Source: Lomentospora prolificans
Taxonomy: Eukaryota > Ascomycota > Sordariomycetes > Microascales > Microascaceae
Assembly: GCA_029532625.1 (NCBI GenBank)
Contig: CM055862.1
Location: 1-23,987, forward strand
Direction: 5' to 3'
DNA: 23,987 nt
Positions 8,845 to 18,151 of the stretch are shown here, piece after piece. The notes beneath the pieces were generated by a model that worked only from the letters and a program-made list of their open reading frames with translations, did not search any database and had not been told where the DNA came from. Each line of letters starts with the position of its first letter. Position 1 is the stretch's first letter. Made by a program: the position numbers and the translations under genes.

Positions 8845-8869
8845 ATTGTCAGCCTTAAAAATAATTTTA
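8845..8869 (-). promoter_or_regulatory. Motif shared by the atp6 and nad1 leaders (atp6 copy)
   Basis: On the minus strand this reads AATTATTTTTAAGGCTGACA within a slightly longer match. A near-identical block lies upstream of nad1 (12118-12142). Both end about 22 bases before the start codon. It is too specific for AT-rich background, so it could be a 5' leader element, an RNA-processing site or a remnant of a duplication. Function is not known. Confidence 0.45.
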
Positions 8870-8936
8870 TAAATTATATATTTTAATAATATTTTCCTAT
8901 TTAAATTTTAACACTAATCTATTTTAATTAATATAC

Positions 8937-9092
8937 TTAAATATTATTAACTTTTTTAATAAATAGACGAGAGATAAATAATCTAACTATTCTTGGTAAT
9001 ACGTAGTTAGATACTATGTATAATATTCCTGATATTAAAACGAAAGTAAAGAATACTTCATTCATAAAATAAAAAGGTACTAATTGTGGCAT
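8937..9092 (-). CDS. atp8: ATP synthase subunit 8
   Basis: This 51-residue protein has the MPQLVPFYFMNEVFFTF start typical of fungal Atp8. One membrane helix (about residues 8-30) follows, then a basic tail (PRIVRLFISRLFIKKVNN). ATG is at 9092 and TAA at 8937-8939. The protein is a small peripheral-stalk-associated subunit of the F0 sector. It is slightly longer than the 48 residues I associate with Eurotiomycete homologues. It lies between nad4 and atp6 on the same strand. Confidence 0.95.
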   Translation of the reverse strand: MPQLVPFYFMNEVFFTFVLISGILYIVSNYVLPRIVRLFISRLFIKKVNNI

Positions 9093-9176
9093 ATTTAATT
9101 ATTATTTTTTATTTTAATACATAAAAGTATTATTTTAAATCATGAAAAATGAAATCTTTTTAATCTTTTTTTTTTA

Positions 9177-10649
9177 CTATACTTTGTATATTAAATTATT
9201 TGTATAATAATGTAAACCATCTAATATTATTGAAGGATATATTCCTAATATAACTGTGAATGCTACTAATATAAACAACACAAAGAATTCTCTTACAGAA
9301 ACGTCTCATACATTGTTTTCGTAAAGTAATTTAGTAAAGAATCCTCCAAATGATATTCTATTAAACATATATATAGTGTATGCAGCAGATAATACTATAG
9401 AACTACAAGCTAATACACCTAATAATGGTAATTTTTCTAAAACACCGTAAAGAGACATGAATTCTCCTACGAAATTTAAAGTTAAAGGTGCACCGCAATT
9501 TCCTAAACATAGAATAAAGAATAATATAGAGAATACTGGCATAATTTGTGCTATACCTCTATAGAAGTAAATTATTCTTGTATGAGATCTTTCGTATAGT
9601 ATACCTCCAACACATATAAATAAACCACTAGATACAAATCCATGAGCTAATCCTAATACTATTGCCCCTTCTATTCCTTGTATTGTGTTACTAAATGCTC
9701 CTATTAAATAAACTGCAGCATGAGATACAGAACTATAAGCAATTAATTCTTTAATGTCTATAGTTCTTAATGTACTAAAACTAGCGTATATTATAGTTAT
9801 AACTCCTATAGTATAAATTATAAAAGTATAATTTAAAGAAGCTTTATTTAATATAGGTAAAATTAATTTAAATATTCCATATAAACTTAATTTTAACACT
9901 ATTGCAGCAAGTATTATACTTCCACTTAATGGAGATTCAACGTGAGCTTTTAATAATCAATTATTTAAAAATATTACAGGAGTTTTTACAGCAAATGATA
10001 TAAATATTCCAATAAATAAAAATATTTGAGTAAAGTAATCAAAATTAGCTTTGAATAAAACGTCATAATCTACAGTTCCCATTATTGAATATATTGTTAA
10101 TATAGATAATAATAAAAATAAAGAACCTCATAATGTATATAAGAATATATAATAACTTGCTCTTACTTTATTACTAGATCCATATAAACCTATTAATAAA
10201 AATAATGGAGGTAATGTACTTTCAAAAAATATATAGAATAATAACATATCTAATGATAAGAATACTCCTAATAATAAAGATTCTAATAATAACATTATTA
10301 TTAAATAAGATTTTATATTTTCAACTATGGAAGGACCACATCAGTTAGATACTAATGCTATAGGCATTATAATAGTAGTTAATAATACAAAATATATAGA
10401 CATACCATCTATACCAAAATATACGTCGTAATGTCATATATTATAGTGTTCTTCTACAAATTGATAACTATTACTACTAAAATTAAATAAAGTAAAATAA
10501 ACAAAAGATACAATTAAGTTTACTAAAGATGTACCCAATGCTATTTTTGACATGAAAGCATTATTCTGCTTTTCATTAGAAAAACGATCTATCAGAGAAA
10601 TTCCGAAAATACCAATAAAAGGTATTAACAAGAGAGAGCCTAACAACAC
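9177..10649 (-). CDS. nad4: NADH dehydrogenase subunit 4 (no in-frame ATG start)
   Basis: This complex I antiporter-like subunit is about 490 residues and ends at TAG 9177-9179. Diagnostic segments are YFGIDGMSIYFVLLTTIIMP, LLFYIFFESTLPPLFLLIGL, LKAHVESPLSGSIILAAIVL and LIAYSSVSHAAVYLIGAF. TGA codons are read as Trp. The frame is intact, but its 5' end lacks ATG. Between the upstream in-frame TAG and the conserved SLLLIPFIGIFG there is only GTG at 10649 and earlier TTA/TTC codons. An ATG at 10663-10661 is out of frame by one base, separated by a run of five T. I place the start at GTG 10649 provisionally; see findings. Confidence 0.93.
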
Positions 10650-10953
10650 GAATAAAAATTCATGCTAAAATTCTTTTAAAAAGTATTAACCATCAAAACA
10701 ATTAATTAAGATTATGATGCTACAATTTATTTTTAATGTATTTTAATCAAATATTGTTTAATATTAACTTAAATCCTTTTAATATTAACAAGTATATAAG
10801 CTTATATACATGTAAAGGTTATTCATACAGATTAGGTAAAGGAACACCTAGAGTATAAAGAAATAAATATCTTAAATTTAAAGAAAAAGTCTTAATAATT
10901 AAAGTAAAATATTTACTCTGAATATAGATACTTATTAAATTTTTCATGTATAA
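10650..10953 (-). other. 304-base spacer between nad1 and nad4
   Basis: This is the longest gene-free stretch apart from the rnl intron. It is very AT-rich, with no reading frame of note and no tRNA fold. It holds the short out-of-frame ATG just upstream of nad4 and an 18-base perfect palindrome at 10792-10809. It probably provides the nad1 3' and nad4 5' untranslated ends. Confidence 0.6.
10792..10809. repeat. 18-base perfect palindrome
   Basis: GTATATAAGCTTATATAC is its own reverse complement, in the middle of the nad1-nad4 spacer. As RNA it could form a short hairpin; as DNA it could be a symmetric binding site or a recombination product. Short AT palindromes are easy to get by chance in this background, though the GC centre makes it less trivial. 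Confidence 0.6.
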
Positions 10954-12096
10954 TTATAATATGTTAATATTTATTAAGAATGCATCAAATTGGAATAAAA
11001 TACAAGGTATTAAAACAATAAATGCAAATAATAAAGGTAGTAATACTGTTCAACAGAATGACATTAATTGATCAAATCTTATTCTAGGGAATGAAGCTCT
11101 AACTCAAATAAATACAAATACTAAGAATGAACTTTTTAAACCTAAAGTTAAACCTGAAAGTAATCCATTAATAAAAGGATTTTTAATTAAAGCTTGGAAA
11201 CTATAAGATGACATTCAATCTATATCAAAAGTAAATGCTCATATAAAATTTAATTTATCAAATAAGTAAAGTATATCGTATGATACTAAATAACCTCCCA
11301 TAAAGAATATACTAGTTAGTATACACATTAATAGTATACTAGAGTATTCAGCAAGGAAGAAAAAAACAAAAATCACTGCGGCGTGTTCTGTCATAAATCC
11401 ACTAACTAACTCTGACTCTGCTTCTGCTAAATCAAATGGAGCTCTATTAGTTTCAGCTACGGAACCTATAAAGAATATTATTAATATTGGGAATAAAGGT
11501 AACATAAATCATACTATTTTTTGAAATTGTATATTTACATTGAAATTCAAACTGTTAGTAATCATTACAATTAATAAGATAGCTGAACTTAGAACTAATT
11601 CATAACTTATTAGTTGTGCAGTACTACGTAATGAACCTAAAAATGCATATTTACTATTAGCACTTCATCCTGCAAGTAATATCCCATAAGTAGCTATAGA
11701 TGATACAGCTATTGCATAGTATATTCCTAAATCCATATCTGAAACAGTTAATCCAGGACCGTAAGGTATAACTGCAAATCCTAATAAAGCGAAAATTAAT
11801 GTAATAACTGGACCTAAAAAGAATAAGAATACATTAGCCTGTGTAGGTGCAACATATTCCTTTAATATAAGTTTTAATGCATCTGCAAAAGCTTGTAATA
11901 ACCCGTAGTATCCTACAGCATTAGGTCCAAGTCTTCTTTGCATACTTGCCATTGTTTTTCTTTCTGCTACTGTAGTATATGCAACTGCAAGTAAAGCAGG
12001 TAATAATAATAAAACAACTTCTAAAAAAGATAATAAATTTGTATAATTATTTATATAAATATTATCTATATTAATGTAATTTATTGAATTGTTCAA
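10954..12096 (-). CDS. nad1: NADH dehydrogenase subunit 1
   Basis: This 380-residue subunit of complex I lies at the quinone-binding junction. ATG is at 12096 and TAA at 10954-10956. The conserved VAYTTVAERKTMASMQRRLG and GPNAVGYYGLLQAFADALKL segments start near residue 38. The loop FIGSVAETNRAPFDLAEAES is the family signature for the quinone site. The C-terminal part has VRASFPRIRFDQLMSFCW. A polar Asn-rich leader of about 20 residues precedes the first helix. TGA is used for Trp several times. trnR(UCU) lies upstream and nad4 downstream. Confidence 0.97.
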
Positions 12097-12117
12097 GATT
12101 TATATATAATTAATATT

Positions 12118-12142
12118 ATTGACAGCCTTTAAAAATAATTTA
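12118..12142 (-). promoter_or_regulatory. Motif shared by the atp6 and nad1 leaders (nad1 copy)
   Basis: On the minus strand this reads ATTATTTTTAAAGGCTGTCA within a slightly longer match to 8845-8869. The two copies differ by one inserted A and one A/T change. It ends 21 bases before the nad1 ATG, almost the same spacing as at atp6. Role unknown. Confidence 0.45.
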
Positions 12143-12257
12143 TTTATCAAATAGAAAATTTCTATTTATCTTAATGTAACTATAATTTACAAAAAAAAAT
12201 TTGCTTTTTAAATTTTCATTTTGTATAATTTCTATATAATAGAAAATTATATTTACT

Positions 12258-12330
12258 TCATTCTAGATTCGAACTAAAATCGGAATATTAGAAGTATTCT
12301 GCTCTACCATTGAGCTAATGAAGCTTTGAG
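12258..12330 (-). tRNA. trnR(ucu): tRNA-Arg (UCU)
   Basis: The body starts GCTTCATTAGCTCAATGGTA and has D stem GCTC/GAGC. The anticodon arm is GAATA-CTTCTAA-TATTC (UCU), with a TTCGAAT T loop. The acceptor pairs around CTTCATT/AATGAAG, and the exact end bases are good to about two positions. It lies between cox1 and nad1. It is the regular reader of AGA/AGG codons. Confidence 0.9.
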
Positions 12331-12409
12331 TATATAGTATATTACATATTTATATACACATAGTATACTTATATCTCATTTATATAGTTTTTTTAATATA
12401 TAATATTAA

Positions 12410-14056
12410 CTAACTTTGTAAAGGTAATGATACAAAAGCGTGAGGTTTAGGTGGACTACTTAAAGCTCACTCTATACTATTGTAACTTCTATTTAAATAA
12501 CCTCTAAGTGAGTCAGTATGGAATGGAAGTGTTAATCAAGGGTATCTTGATGCAGCCTCACCAACAACTAATTGTTGGTATACGATATATAAGAATAATC
12601 AGGCAGCAACAACACTTACTATAGATCCAAAACTACTTACTAAATTTCATCCTGTAAATGCATCAGGGTAATCACTAATTCTTCTAGGCATTCCTTGTAA
12701 ACCTAAGAAGTGTTGTGGGAAGAATGTTAAATTAACTCCAATGAATAATATTCAGAATTGTAATTTAGATAAATAAATATTATAATTTAATCCTAAGATT
12801 TTCGGTGTTCAGAAGTATCATCCACTAAACATTGCGAAAACAGCACCCATACTTAATACATAATGGAAATGAGCTACAACATAGTAAGTATCGTGGAATG
12901 CTATATCAAGTGAAGCGTTAGCTAAAACTACTCCACTTAATCCTCCTATTGTAAACATAAATACAAATCCTAATCCGAATAACATAGCAGGTGTTAATTT
13001 AATAGATCCTCCATAACATGTAGCAAGTCATGAGAAGATTTTAATACCTGTAGGTACGGCAATTATTAATGTAGCAGCTGTAAAGTATGCTCTAGTATCA
13101 ACATCTAAACCAACTGTATACATATGATGACTTCAAACAATAAATCCTAATATACCAATAGATAACATAGCATAAACCATTCCTATGTATCCGAAAATAG
13201 TTTTATTAGAATTAGCAGATAAAGTTGTACTAATTATACCAAAACCTGGTATAATTAAAATATAAACTTCAGGGTGTCCAAAGAATCAGAAAAGATGTTG
13301 GAATAATATAGGATCTCCTCCTCCTGCTGCTTCAAAGAATGAAGTGTTAAAATTTCTATCTGTAAGTACCATTGTAATACCTCCAGCTAAAACAGGTAGA
13401 GATAATAGTAATAACACAGCTGTTATAACTACAGCTCAACCAAATAAAGCTAATTTGTGTAATTTAATACCAGGAGTTCTCATATTAGCAATAGTAGTTA
13501 TAAAGTTAATAGCTCCTAATAAACTACTTACCCCTGATAAATGTAAAGCAAAAATTGCTAAATCAACACTAGGACCACTGTGACTTTGTACTCCAGATAA
13601 CGGAGGATAAATAGTTCATCCTGTACCCGCTCCTCCTTCTATACAAGCTGAGAATACTAATAATAATAAACTTGGTGGTAATAATCAGAAACTTATGTTA
13701 TTAAGTCTTGGGAAAGCCATATCTGGTCCTCCAACCATTAAAGGTAATAAGAAATTACCAAAACCTCCAATTAATGCTGGCATAACCATAAAGAAAATCA
13801 TTAAGATAGCATGAGCTGTGATTATACTATTATATAATTGGTTATCTGATATATATTGTACACCAGGTCCACTTAATTCTAATCTAATTAAAACAGAAAA
13901 GGCTGTTCCTAATAATCCTGAAAATAAAGCAAATATTAAATATAAATTACCTATATCTTTAGCATTAGTAGAAAAAAATCATCTTTCTATGTTCATACTA
14001 ATTGAAGATAATTTAATATTTTTTACAGTTGAACCTTCTTTTGAAATATAATGCAT
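12410..14056 (-). CDS. cox1: Cytochrome c oxidase subunit 1, intronless
   Basis: This catalytic subunit of complex IV holds heme a, heme a3 and CuB. ATG is at 14056 and TAG at 12410-12412, giving 548 residues with no intron. Metal ligands are all visible: H82 ([11 protein letters not shown]), H261 with the cross-linked Y265 ([16 protein letters not shown]), H310-H311 (WSHHMYTVG), and H396 and H398 ([10 protein letters not shown]). The proton-channel residues around GAGTGWTIYPPLS are also present. The first 20 residues ([20 protein letters not shown]) precede an internal Met at 13996 from which [16 protein letters not shown] matches usual fungal starts, so either ATG could be used. TGA is Trp throughout. 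Fungal cox1 often carries many introns; here none. Confidence 0.98.
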
Positions 14057-14318
14057 ATTGAGCTAAATATTGTTTTGGTTTATTATAAATAAATATATTA
14101 AACCATTAAGTATTATTCATTGCAATTATAAATTGTAGAATAAATCTTAACTATTATTTTAGTTAAGTAAATATTAATTAAGACATTGCTTAACTAATAG
14201 ATAATATAATTAATATGAATTTTTAAATTTAATTATTCATATTAGTACAAGAATTTATATATAAGATATATTAAACGATTTTTATTCTCTAGATCTTTTA
14301 AAGATATACTACAGAATT
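14057..14318 (-). other. Spacer between cox1 and nad5, with hairpins
   Basis: This 262-base AT-rich spacer has no gene. It contains two inverted repeats. CTTAACTA (14146-14153) pairs with TAGTTAAG (14160-14167), and the same octamer recurs at about 14189. TAATATGAAT (14211-14220) pairs with ATTCATATTA (14235-14244). These may be mRNA 3' end structures of nad5 or leader structures of cox1 (inference). Confidence 0.6.
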
Positions 14319-16310
14319 TTAATTTAATTTACTACTTCTTGAATGTAATACAGTTATAGCTATACTTATAAATAATATTGACAGTAATAATGCATTGTCA
14401 ATATTAAATAGATAGAAATTACCTCCTAATAAGTAAATAATTGCACCTATTATTATAAATAATGCATAATTAGTTACCATACCTGTACTTAAACTAGTTA
14501 TTAATTTACTAATAAATAGTAATAATTTTTCAGCACCAAATGGACCCACTAATTCTATACTACCTCTATCTAATACTTTAGTTGTTTGACCTCCTAATTT
14601 TAATGTTAAATTAACTATGTATTTATTATAAAATAATTCAATTAAAAGACGTTGATTAAAGAACCCAAAGATATTATAACCTAATTTACTTAATTTAAAA
14701 TTATTAGTTAAAGTAGGATAAAATTCAAATACTATCATAGCACTAGCAGTTGCTAATATAGTGAATATAAATGGTAATAATTTTATTATTGTACTTAATC
14801 CAAATTCTGCACTTATTAATACTTCATGCATAGGATGTATAAATATACTATTATTATTAAAGAATCCTGATCCTAAACCTACATATATATCTTTAGTTAA
14901 ATATCCAAAATATATAGAGAAAATTGCTAAAATTACTAAAGGAAGACTCATAAATATATTACCTTCATGTGCATGTTTGTAATAATTTAATGATCCATTA
15001 GGATTAGCAATAAAAGCTAAATATAATATTTTAACTGAATATAATGTTGTAAATATTGCACCTACAACTGCAATAAAATATGCAGCAACACCAGGGAATT
15101 GATATTGACCATAAGCAGATTCTAAGATAAGATCTTTACTATAGAATCCTGTCATAAATGGGAATGCAACTAAACTAAGACTAGCTATTAATATAACTGA
15201 ATAAGTTAAAGGTAATCAGTGTATTAATCCTCCATATTTTCTTAAATCTTGATTATCAGCTACAGCGTGAATTACTGATCCAGCTCCTAAGAATAGTAAT
15301 CCTTTATAGAAGGCATGATTTATAAGATGAAATAAAGCAACGTTATATGAAGATAATCCAATAGCAATTACCATCATACCTAATTGACTCATAGTAGAAT
15401 ATGCAATTATTTTTTTAATATCTCCTTGGAATAATCCAATCATAGAACTAGATAAAGTAGTTATAGCTCCTAATCATAGACATATTAATAATAATGTAGA
15501 ACTATATTCAATTAATGGAGAAGAACGTATTAATAAATAAACTCCAGCAGTAACCATAGTAGCTGCATGAATTAAAGCAGAAACAGGTGTAGGACCTTCC
15601 ATAGCCATAGGTAATCATACATGAAGACCTATTTGAGCACTTTTAGCCATAGCACCTAATAATAAACATATTCCAATTATAGTTACAACATTTGGGTTTA
15701 CATAAGGAGCTAATGAGAAAATTGTACTGTAATCTAAATTACCTAAAGTTCATAATAATGCTAACATACCTATTACTAAGAAACAATCACCTACTCTATT
15801 TGTCAAAAAGGCAGATAGAGAACTTTGGTTTGCTGCTATTCTAGTAAATCAGAAACTTACTAAAAGATAAGAACAAACTCCAACTCCTTCTCATCCTACA
15901 AACATTAATAGATAATTATTACCTGTAACTAGTAATATCATCATGAATGTGAATAAATTCAAGTAACTAAAAAATCTTTGGTTATGTGGATCACTACTCA
16001 TATATCCTATAGAATATATATGAACTAAAGAACTTATTACAAGTACTGGAATTAACATAGATACAGTTAAACTGTCAAATTGGAAATTCCATACAATGTT
16101 AAATGATTCACTTCTTAATCATTCAAATAATGAAATAGATACAGAATTATTATTAAATCCTATTTCAAAAAAAGCAATTATTGCTAAAATTGTAGTAATT
16201 ATTACACTACTACTACTTATTATATGTGATCCTGTGATTCCAGATTTTCTACCAAAAAATCCAGAGACTATAGATCCTAATAATGGTAAAAATATTATAG
16301 TTAAATACAT
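14319..16310 (-). CDS. nad5: NADH dehydrogenase subunit 5
   Basis: This is a 663-residue antiporter-like subunit of complex I, and the longest product here. ATG is at 16310 (MYLTIIFLPLLGSIVSGFFG) and TAA at 14319-14321. Family landmarks in order are YMSSDPHNQRFFSYLNLFTF, LLMFVGWEGVGVCSYLL, LHVWLPMAMEGPTPVSALIH, AATMVTAGVYLL and IAYSTMSQLGMMV. The C-terminal third is the long, less conserved lateral-helix region. UGA is Trp. The gene begins 8 bases after the nad4L stop, the usual neighbour pair, which in many relatives overlaps by one base. Confidence 0.97.
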
Positions 16311-16318
16311 TGTTTATT

Positions 16319-16589
16319 TTATTTATTTTCAAATGCGATTGATCCTCTTAATCTATAAAATGCAACTAAGATACCTAATCCAATTGCAGATTCGGCACCA
16401 GCTGTTATAATTATGTATATTGCATAACTTTGTCCTATTATATCATCTAAACTAATAGAACTAACTAAAATTAGAAATGTTATAGCTAATAGCATTATTT
16501 CAATTGAAATAAGCATTAATATTATATTTTTTCTATTAAATACGAATCCTAAGATTCCTATTAAAAAAAAGTACTAAAGTTAAACTCAT
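16319..16589 (-). CDS. nad4L: NADH dehydrogenase subunit 4L, frame broken by one extra base
   Basis: This is a small membrane subunit of complex I. The main part (LMLISIEIMLLAITFLILVS, SISLDDIIGQSYAIYIIITA, GAESAIGLGILVAFYRL) ends at TAA 16319-16321. The ATG at 16589 gives MSLTLVLFF, then the frame is lost at a run of eight A (plus strand 16563-16570). With seven, the protein reads MSLTLVLFLIGILGFVFNRK into the main part, and the total becomes 89 residues, the normal length. So one base is in excess. Homopolymer error in the sequence is the simplest reading; a tolerated or programmed frameshift is possible. nad5 follows after 8 bases. Confidence 0.93.
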
Positions 16590-16773
16590 AAATAATTTTT
16601 TTTTATTTCTTACTATTCATCGGTATAGTTAAACTATACAATAATAAAGACTGTAAACCAGTCAAGAACAGATGTAGTATAAAACTACATATATCAGATA
16701 GGGTATACTATAATAAATATTAATTAACGTAGTATATATACTACACAATTCAGATTAGATTAGCCCGAGGGCT
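16590..16773 (-). other. Hairpin-rich spacer between trnR(ACG) and nad4L
   Basis: This 184-base spacer contains five inverted repeats in a row and no gene: 16623-16639, 16649-16663, 16672-16690, 16729-16744 and 16761-16774. The stems are 5 to 8 bp with loops of 0 to 5 bases. Several contain G-C pairs, unlike random AT background. The last one touches the 3' end of trnR(ACG). Confidence 0.75.
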
Positions 16774-16774
16774 A
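16761..16774. repeat. GC-rich hairpin at the 3' end of trnR(ACG)
   Basis: TAGCCC and GGGCTA are separated by GA, a 6-bp stem with four G-C pairs, in otherwise AT-rich DNA. On the transcript it begins exactly at the tRNA discriminator base. It could guide 3' processing or be a small mobile GC hairpin of the kind known in other fungal mitochondrial genomes. Confidence 0.7.
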
Positions 16775-16846
16775 GGGGCACATAAGACTCGAACTTATAA
16801 CCTAGTGGCCGTAACACTATTCTTTACCAATTAAGATTAATACCCC
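16774..16846 (-). tRNA. trnR(acg): tRNA-Arg (ACG)
   Basis: Acceptor GGGGTAT pairs with GTGCCCC (two G-U). The D stem is TCTT/AAGA, the anticodon arm TAGTG-TTACGGC-CACTA (ACG), and the T arm ATAAG-TTCGAGT-CTTAT. It reads the rare CGN codons and lies 8 bases after the cox2 stop. Confidence 0.92.
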
Positions 16847-16854
16847 TTTGACTA

Positions 16855-17610
16855 TTAATTGTAATTATATAGTCAGTTTATAAATTTAGAAGGACTTATT
16901 GCTTCTATAGCTATAGGCATAGAAGAGTGTAATATTCCGCATATTTCAGAACATTGTCCGTAATATACACCTTCTCTATTTATGAATACAGAAATTTCAT
17001 TCAATCTACCTGGATAAGCATCACATTTAATTCCTAAAGAAGGAACGGCAAAAGAATGTATAACATCTCCTGCTGTTACAAGAATTCTTATATGAGTTAA
17101 TTCAGGTAAAATTACTCTGTTATCTACTTCTAATAATCTTAAAGCTCCAGGTTCTAAATCTGAATCTGGAATTATATAAGAATCAAATTCTATTAAATCG
17201 TTATTAGAATCTAAGAAATCAGGGTATTGATAACTTCAATATCATTGATGACCTTCTGCTATAATTGTCATAGAAGGATCATTTATTTCATCCATTAAAT
17301 ATAACAATTTAAAAGAAGGGAAAGCAATTAATATTAATACTACAGCTGGTGTAATAGTTCATATTAATTCTATTAATGTACCATGATTTAAATATTTATG
17401 TGATATTGGTGATTTTTTATTATTAAAGTTTCATATTATTGAAAATAACATTCAACCTACTCCAAATAATATTATCACTAAATAGTACATTATAATATCA
17501 TGTAATTCTACTAAACCTTCCATTTGAGGTGTAGCACTGTCTTGGAAATATATACCTCAAGGAGTAGGTGCATCCAATCTTACTTGTAAATCTTTAAATA
17601 AACTTATCAT
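16855..17610 (-). CDS. cox2: Cytochrome c oxidase subunit 2
   Basis: This 251-residue subunit carries the CuA centre that takes electrons from cytochrome c. ATG is at 17610 and TAA at 16855-16857. Two N-terminal membrane helices (about residues 38-60 and 80-103) precede the intermembrane cupredoxin domain. Aromatic docking residues are in GHQWYWSYQYPD (120-131). CuA ligands are H185, C220, E222, C224, H228 and M231 (GDVIHSF...GQCSEICGILHSSMP). The N-terminal extension before APTPWGIYFQDSATP is short. No intron. atp9 lies upstream. Confidence 0.98.
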
Positions 17611-17782
17611 ATTTTATTTTATATTTTGGTTATATTTTTTATAAAATGTTAAATTAAAAAGATTAAATTATTAACTTATGGAATAATATTAGTAGCATAT
17701 ATTATTAATATTTTTTTTTAATAATATTGTGTTTGAAAAGGGGAATTTGAAAGGTTAAAAATGTCATATTAGGATAATAAAA
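17611..17782 (-). other. AT-rich spacer between atp9 and cox2
   Basis: These 172 bases have no gene. They include a run of nine or more T (about 17710-17720) flanked by AATATTATT-like repeats that can fold weakly. No tRNA or promoter is recognised. Confidence 0.5.
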
Positions 17783-18007
17783 TTAAGCCACGTATAGTAA
17801 TAAGAAAGCCATCATTAATGCAAATAAACCTGTAGCTTCTGAGAAAGCGAATCCTAAGATAGCATAAGAGAATAATTGTCCTCTTAATGAAGGGTTTCTT
17901 GCAACACCTAAAATTAAAGCACCGAAAACAACACCAATTCCTACTCCTGCTCCTATTAAACCTGTTGTAGCTAATCCTGTTCCAATTATTTTTGCAACTT
18001 GTATCAT
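17783..18007 (-). CDS. atp9: ATP synthase subunit c (F0 subunit 9)
   Basis: This 74-residue c-ring subunit has two membrane helices joined by the polar loop ARNPSLRGQLF (residues 36-46). The proton-binding glutamate is E57 in LGFAFSEATGLFAL. The glycine-rich first helix GLIGAGVGIGVVFGALILGV (residues 16-35) is typical. ATG is at 18007 and TAA at 17783-17785. Full length and intact, so the mitochondrial copy is likely the active one. In some filamentous ascomycetes a nuclear copy is used instead. Confidence 0.98.
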   Translation of the reverse strand: MIQVAKIIGTGLATTGLIGAGVGIGVVFGALILGVARNPSLRGQLFSYAILGFAFSEATGLFALMMAFLLLYVA

Positions 18008-18091
18008 AATTTATTTATTATTAAATGACTTATGATTAATGAATAACTAAATATCCAAATATAATTTTTTAGCATAAAACACGAACTTATA

Positions 18092-18112
18092 GGCAGTATA
18101 AAACATACTGCC
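18092..18112. repeat. 8-bp hairpin in the cob-atp9 spacer
   Basis: GGCAGTAT and ATACTGCC flank AAAAC, a perfect 8-bp stem with a 5-base loop and four G-C pairs. It is the first of several consecutive stem-loops between atp9 and the end of cob. Too stable and GC-containing to be dismissed as AT noise. Confidence 0.75.
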
Positions 18113-18121
18113 TCATATCAA

Positions 18122-18137
18122 CAAGGTTAGTACCTTG
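18122..18137. repeat. 6-bp hairpin in the cob-atp9 spacer
   Basis: CAAGGT and ACCTTG flank TAGT. It is separated by nine bases from the preceding hairpin and lies 14 bases beyond the cob stop codon. Confidence 0.65.
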
Positions 18138-18151
18138 AATATAATTTATAT

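Noticed and set aside
8937..9092. Novel small protein gene upstream of atp6
   Set aside because: It is atp8, recognised by its MPQLVPFYF start and position.
13344..14051. Plus-strand frames of 77-79 codons
   Set aside because: They are antisense shadows of cox1.
16096..16410. Plus-strand frame of 104 codons
   Set aside because: It is antisense to the nad5 start and the nad4L end.
16621..16690. Possible plus-strand tRNA made of three successive hairpins with a 7-base-loop T-like arm
   Set aside because: The anticodon-like hairpin has a 5-base loop, no TTCRANY T loop is present and no acceptor stem closes it. Treated as a hairpin array instead.
18063..18137. Possible minus-strand tRNA between cob and atp9, with a T-like arm ATAAG-TTCGTGT-TTTAT
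   Set aside because: No acceptor stem forms, and the anticodon-like hairpin would put G at position 33. All amino acids are already covered by other tRNAs.
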